A stretch of DNA of 8,818 nt, from assembly GCA_018609665.1 (NCBI GenBank), contig JAHENN010000064.1, positions 1 through 8,818 on the forward strand, given 5' to 3'. This document shows, one piece after another, positions 7,241-8,818 of this stretch. Under the pieces are notes generated by a model. That model did no database searches. It worked only from the letters and a program-made list of their open reading frames with translations, and was not told the origin of the DNA. The DNA comes from Haloarculaceae archaeon (GTDB lineage: Archaea > Halobacteriota > Halobacteria > Halobacteriales > Haloarculaceae). Made by a program: the position numbers and the translations under genes. Within the stretch, counting starts at the first letter, position 1; each line of letters begins with the position of its first letter.

Positions 7241-7304
7241 CGTCCGTTCGGTCCGCCAGGGACCGCCCGTCGGGAAGCCGGTCGCCTGGTGGACCGAACG
7301 GGCG
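7241..7304 (+). ncRNA. 64-nt extended hairpin, candidate small RNA or structured element
   Basis: Positions 7241-7260 pair with 7285-7304 without interruption: 20 pairs, 18 Watson-Crick and two wobbles (T7243 with G7302, G7255 with T7290). After a one-base bulge (G7284) the stem continues for five more pairs, GACCG (7261-7265) with CGGTC (7279-7283), enclosing a small CCC/GGG tip. Both wobbles are G-U in plus-strand RNA but would be A-C mismatches in the minus strand, so a plus-strand transcript is the more stable one. The TATA-like box at 7211-7216 is placed to start transcription at the stem base. Transcription is inferred. The structure could instead be a terminator of the upstream methyltransferase, a fragment of a palindromic element, or a processing site in a longer RNA. 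Confidence 0.4.
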
Positions 7305-7365
7305 AGGCCCGCCTGGCGGCGCCGCCGCGCGAGGACCCCGCAGCGAACGGAGTGAGCGAGGCCCG
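7295..7365. repeat. Imperfect direct repeat pair
   Basis: CGAACGG plus GCGAGGCCCG occurs as a 17-nt block at 7295-7311. It recurs at 7344-7365 with AGTGA inserted between the two halves. The first copy overlaps the 3' arm of the long hairpin. The inverse of the first half (CCGTTCG) occurs at 7244-7250 in the 5' arm, so several alternative pairings are possible. Sequences like GAACGGAGTGAGCGAGG recall extragenic motifs I have seen scattered in haloarchaeal genomes; that link is from memory and unchecked. Confidence 0.5.
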
Positions 7366-7595
7366 TCGTTCGGACGACCGGCGGTCGCCCGTGATCGCGA
7401 ACCGCTTCGAGTTTCGGACGACAGCGAGCCGTCACGAGGCGCCGAGCGCAGCGAGGGGCCTCGGAGCGGCGACCGGAGTCGGCCGAGAGCTTCGAGGTGG
7501 TGTGGTTCGTTGCACGCCGATTCAGCACGGACCGCCCGTACAATTCACACCCCACACCGATCGAGTGATTCAAGCGAATCCCCTTCCGGCTCAGG

Positions 7596-7606
7596 CACGC
7601 TTATCC
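7596..7606 (+). promoter_or_regulatory. TATA-like promoter of the alcohol dehydrogenase gene
   Basis: CACGCTTATCC has TTATCC at 7601-7606, centred 26-27 nt before the ATG at 7630. This fits a leaderless start and supports that ATG over in-frame upstream codons, including GTGs at 7621 and 7624. Confidence 0.5.
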
Positions 7607-7629
7607 GCCGGTCGGTCGTCGTGGTGACC

Positions 7630-8670
7630 ATGCGCGCTGCCGTCTACCGCGGTCCCGGCGAGATCGCCGTCGAGGAGGTCCCGAAGCCAGAGATCGAGGC
7701 GCCGACCGACGCCATCGTTCGGGTCACCCACACCGCCATCTGCGGGTCGGACCTGTGGTTCTACCGCGGCGAGAGCGACCGCGAACCCGGCTCCCGGGTC
7801 GGCCACGAGCCGATGGGCGTCGTCGAGGCCGTCGGCGACGACGTCCGGTCGGTCGAGCCCGGCGACCGCGTGCTCGCGCCGTTCGTCGTCAGCTGCGGCC
7901 GGTGTGAGTTCTGCCGGCGGGGCCTGCACACCTCCTGCGTGAACGGCGACTCCTGGAGCGGCGACAACGGCGGCGCACAGGGCGAGTACGTCCGCTCGCC
8001 GCACGCCGACGGCACCCTCGTTCGGGTGCCGGACCGGTACGCCGACGACGAGGACGCCCTCGAGTCGCTGCTGCCGTTGACCGACGTGATGGGGACGGGC
8101 CACCACGCCGCCGTCAGCGCCGGCGTCGGCGCGGGCGACACCTGCGTCGTCGTCGGCGACGGCGCGGTCGGCCTCTGTGCAGTGCTCGCGGCCCGCCGGC
8201 TCGGCGCCGAACGGGTGATCGCCGTCGGCCACCACGAGGACCGCCTCGACGTCGCCGAGGCGTTCGGCGCCACGGCGACGGTCGCCGAGCGCGGCGAGGC
8301 CGCCGTCGAGCGGGTCCGGGAGCTCACACACGGCGGGTCGACCCACGTCATGGAGTGCGTCGGCGCCGCCTCGGCGATGGAGACGGCCATCGAGGTCTGC
8401 CGGCCGGGCGGCACCGTCGGCTACGTCGGCGTCCCCCACGGCGTGACCGACGAGGGGCTGGATGTCTACGCGATGTTCGGCGACAACATCACGTTGAGCG
8501 GCGGCGTGGCGCCGGTCCGGGCCTACGCCGAGGAGCTGATGGCGGACGTCCTCGGCGGGACGCTGGACCCCGCGCCGGTGTTCACGAAGACCGTCGACCT
8601 CGACGGCGTCCCGGACGGCTACCGCGCGATGGACGACCGCGAGGCGATCAAGGTGCTGGTGAAGCCCTGA
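7630..8670 (+). CDS. Zinc-dependent medium-chain alcohol dehydrogenase
   Basis: This 346-residue protein is a complete zinc-containing MDR-superfamily dehydrogenase, oxidising an alcohol or polyol with NAD(P). Catalytic-zinc residues are Cys38 (ICGSD) and His59-Glu60 (GHEPMG), with Asp152 as a possible further ligand in LLPLTDVMGTG. The structural-zinc loop is intact: Cys89, Cys92, Cys95 and Cys103 (C-x2-C-x2-C-x7-C). The cofactor fold begins VVVGDGAVG (Gly176-Gly181). At the end of the second strand of that fold, where NAD-dependent enzymes have Asp, the sequence is VGHHEDR (Gly200-His201-His202), which suggests NADP(H). The start MRAAVYRGPGEIAVEEVPKP is the usual family N-terminus and the C-terminus is complete (IKVLVKP). 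The substrate is not determinable. It is alone in its unit, with the structured gap upstream and an insertion sequence beginning within 16 nt downstream. Confidence 0.92.
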   Translation: MRAAVYRGPGEIAVEEVPKPEIEAPTDAIVRVTHTAICGSDLWFYRGESDREPGSRVGHEPMGVVEAVGDDVRSVEPGDRVLAPFVVSCGRCEFCRRGLHTSCVNGDSWSGDNGGAQGEYVRSPHADGTLVRVPDRYADDEDALESLLPLTDVMGTGHHAAVSAGVGAGDTCVVVGDGAVGLCAVLAARRLGAERVIAVGHHEDRLDVAEAFGATATVAERGEAAVERVRELTHGGSTHVMECVGAASAMETAIEVCRPGGTVGYVGVPHGVTDEGLDVYAMFGDNITLSGGVAPVRAYAEELMADVLGGTLDPAPVFTKTVDLDGVPDGYRAMDDREAIKVLVKP

Positions 8671-8818
8671 CTGCGGTCCATCGTGTTTAGTTAAGCGAAT
8701 TCCACCAGACGGCGAAGGCTTGCAGCCACGTTTCCGCCGTCGTCGGCTGCACGTGACTGAAACTATTACTGAACGAAGAGGTACGTCGTTTTACTTCTCT
8801 GAAGACACGTTCGACAGC
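8671..8818 (-). mobile_element. End of an IS6-family insertion sequence (truncated by window edge)
   Basis: GC content falls sharply right after the dehydrogenase stop, and the remaining 148 nt hold the 3' end of a transposase gene. The element's end must lie between 8671 and 8686. I cannot define the terminal inverted repeat or target duplication because the other end is outside the window. Confidence 0.65.
8687..8818 (-). CDS. IS6-family transposase, C-terminal fragment
   Basis: Read leftwards from the window edge, 43 codons end in TAA (8689-8687). The peptide begins AVERVFREVKRRTSSFSNSF and ends TAETWLQAFAVWWNSLN. The VERVFREVKRRT block is the third acidic region of the DDE catalytic core in haloarchaeal IS6-type transposases; the Glu codon at 8812-8810 is the expected catalytic Glu. 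The SFSN-SFSHV and WLQAFAVWWN tail is also typical of this subgroup. The frame is open with no internal stop or shift in the visible part, so the copy may be intact. Codon use is less GC-biased than in neighbouring genes, as expected for a mobile element. It is convergent with the dehydrogenase gene. Confidence 0.85.
   Translation of the reverse strand, partial: AVERVFREVKRRTSSFSNSFSHVQPTTAETWLQAFAVWWNSLN

Larger units (their letters stand above)
7087..7629. other. Structured 543-nt intergenic region, no convincing protein gene
   Basis: Open frames cross this stretch on both strands, but none has family motifs or a promoter at the right spacing, and their composition (Arg-, Ala- and Pro-rich) is what random GC-rich DNA gives. 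The first ~120 nt are pyrimidine-rich on the plus strand (around 7130-7163) and may hold a terminator. From about 7211 to 7480 the region is dominated by inverted and direct repeats, listed separately. Smaller elements include the perfect palindrome GGCGGCGCCGCC (7315-7326) and a 6-bp stem, CGAGGC/GCCTCG, at 7435-7440 with 7458-7463. The last ~100 nt (from about 7535) are less GC-rich and lead into the dehydrogenase promoter. It reads as a non-coding RNA locus or a cluster of extragenic palindromic elements. I found no archaeal SRP RNA or RNase P core signature. Confidence 0.55.

Noticed and set aside
5088..7355. 755-codon plus-strand open frame across endonuclease IV and the methyltransferase
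   Set aside because: The sequence is Arg-rich shadow translation out of frame with two genes that carry complete catalytic motifs.
7185..7480. Possible SRP RNA or RNase P RNA in the structured gap
   Set aside because: I looked for the conserved SRP GGAAGGGAGCA-type loop and the RNase P GAGGAAAGUC-type core and found neither.
7178..7627. 149-codon ORF (+) and overlapping minus-strand ORF in the structured gap
   Set aside because: Neither has domain motifs or a well-placed promoter; both cross the inverted repeats, whose pairing better explains the sequence constraint.
8687..8728. Suspected single-base frameshift near the transposase C-terminus
   Set aside because: Careful re-reading of the reverse complement gives a continuous frame ending WLQAFAVWWNSLN and a stop; the apparent shift was a transcription error on my part.

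Overview
This window is haloarchaeal (class Halobacteria). The DNA is very GC-rich and its proteins are rich in Asp, Glu, Ala, Gly and Val. Several start codons lie about 26-28 nt downstream of a short AT-rich TATA-like hexamer, as expected for leaderless archaeal transcripts. The C-terminal fragment at the right edge matches an IS6-type transposase subgroup I know from haloarchaea. I cannot name a genus.

Layout, left to right. (1) The 3' end of an FkbM-type methyltransferase gene (1-215, +). (2) Convergent with it after 13 nt, a minus-strand gene (229-1248) for a winged-helix / acidic linker / HNH-nuclease protein. (3) A 48-residue zinc-ribbon protein (1437-1583, +). (4) A polytopic GT-C glycosyltransferase of the GT87/DUF2029 type (1632-2924). 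(5) A large soluble sensor histidine kinase (3005-5311) with order receiver-like / GAF / PAS / GAF / HisKA / HATPase. Its receiver has lost the phosphoacceptor Asp (now Glu) and the conserved Lys (now Arg). (6) Endonuclease IV (5362-6195) with all nine metal ligands. (7) A class I SAM-dependent methyltransferase (6307-7086). (8) A 543-nt gap (7087-7629) with no convincing gene but strong secondary structure: a 64-nt hairpin with a 20-bp outer stem behind a TATA-like box, and an imperfect direct repeat. (9) A zinc-dependent medium-chain alcohol dehydrogenase (7630-8670). (10) On the minus strand, the C-terminal 43 codons of an IS6-family transposase running off the right edge and ending 16 nt beyond the dehydrogenase stop.

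Most plus-strand genes have their own promoter-like element, so the window reads as a series of single-gene units, not one operon. Glycan or lipid modification (FkbM, GT87), signalling, base-excision repair, methylation and redox metabolism sit side by side without an obvious shared pathway. I see no CRISPR array, rRNA, tRNA or recognisable defence cluster. The items most worth a second look are the degenerate receiver fused to an apparently intact kinase, the structured gap, the HNH protein, and the Gly-His-His cofactor signature of the dehydrogenase.
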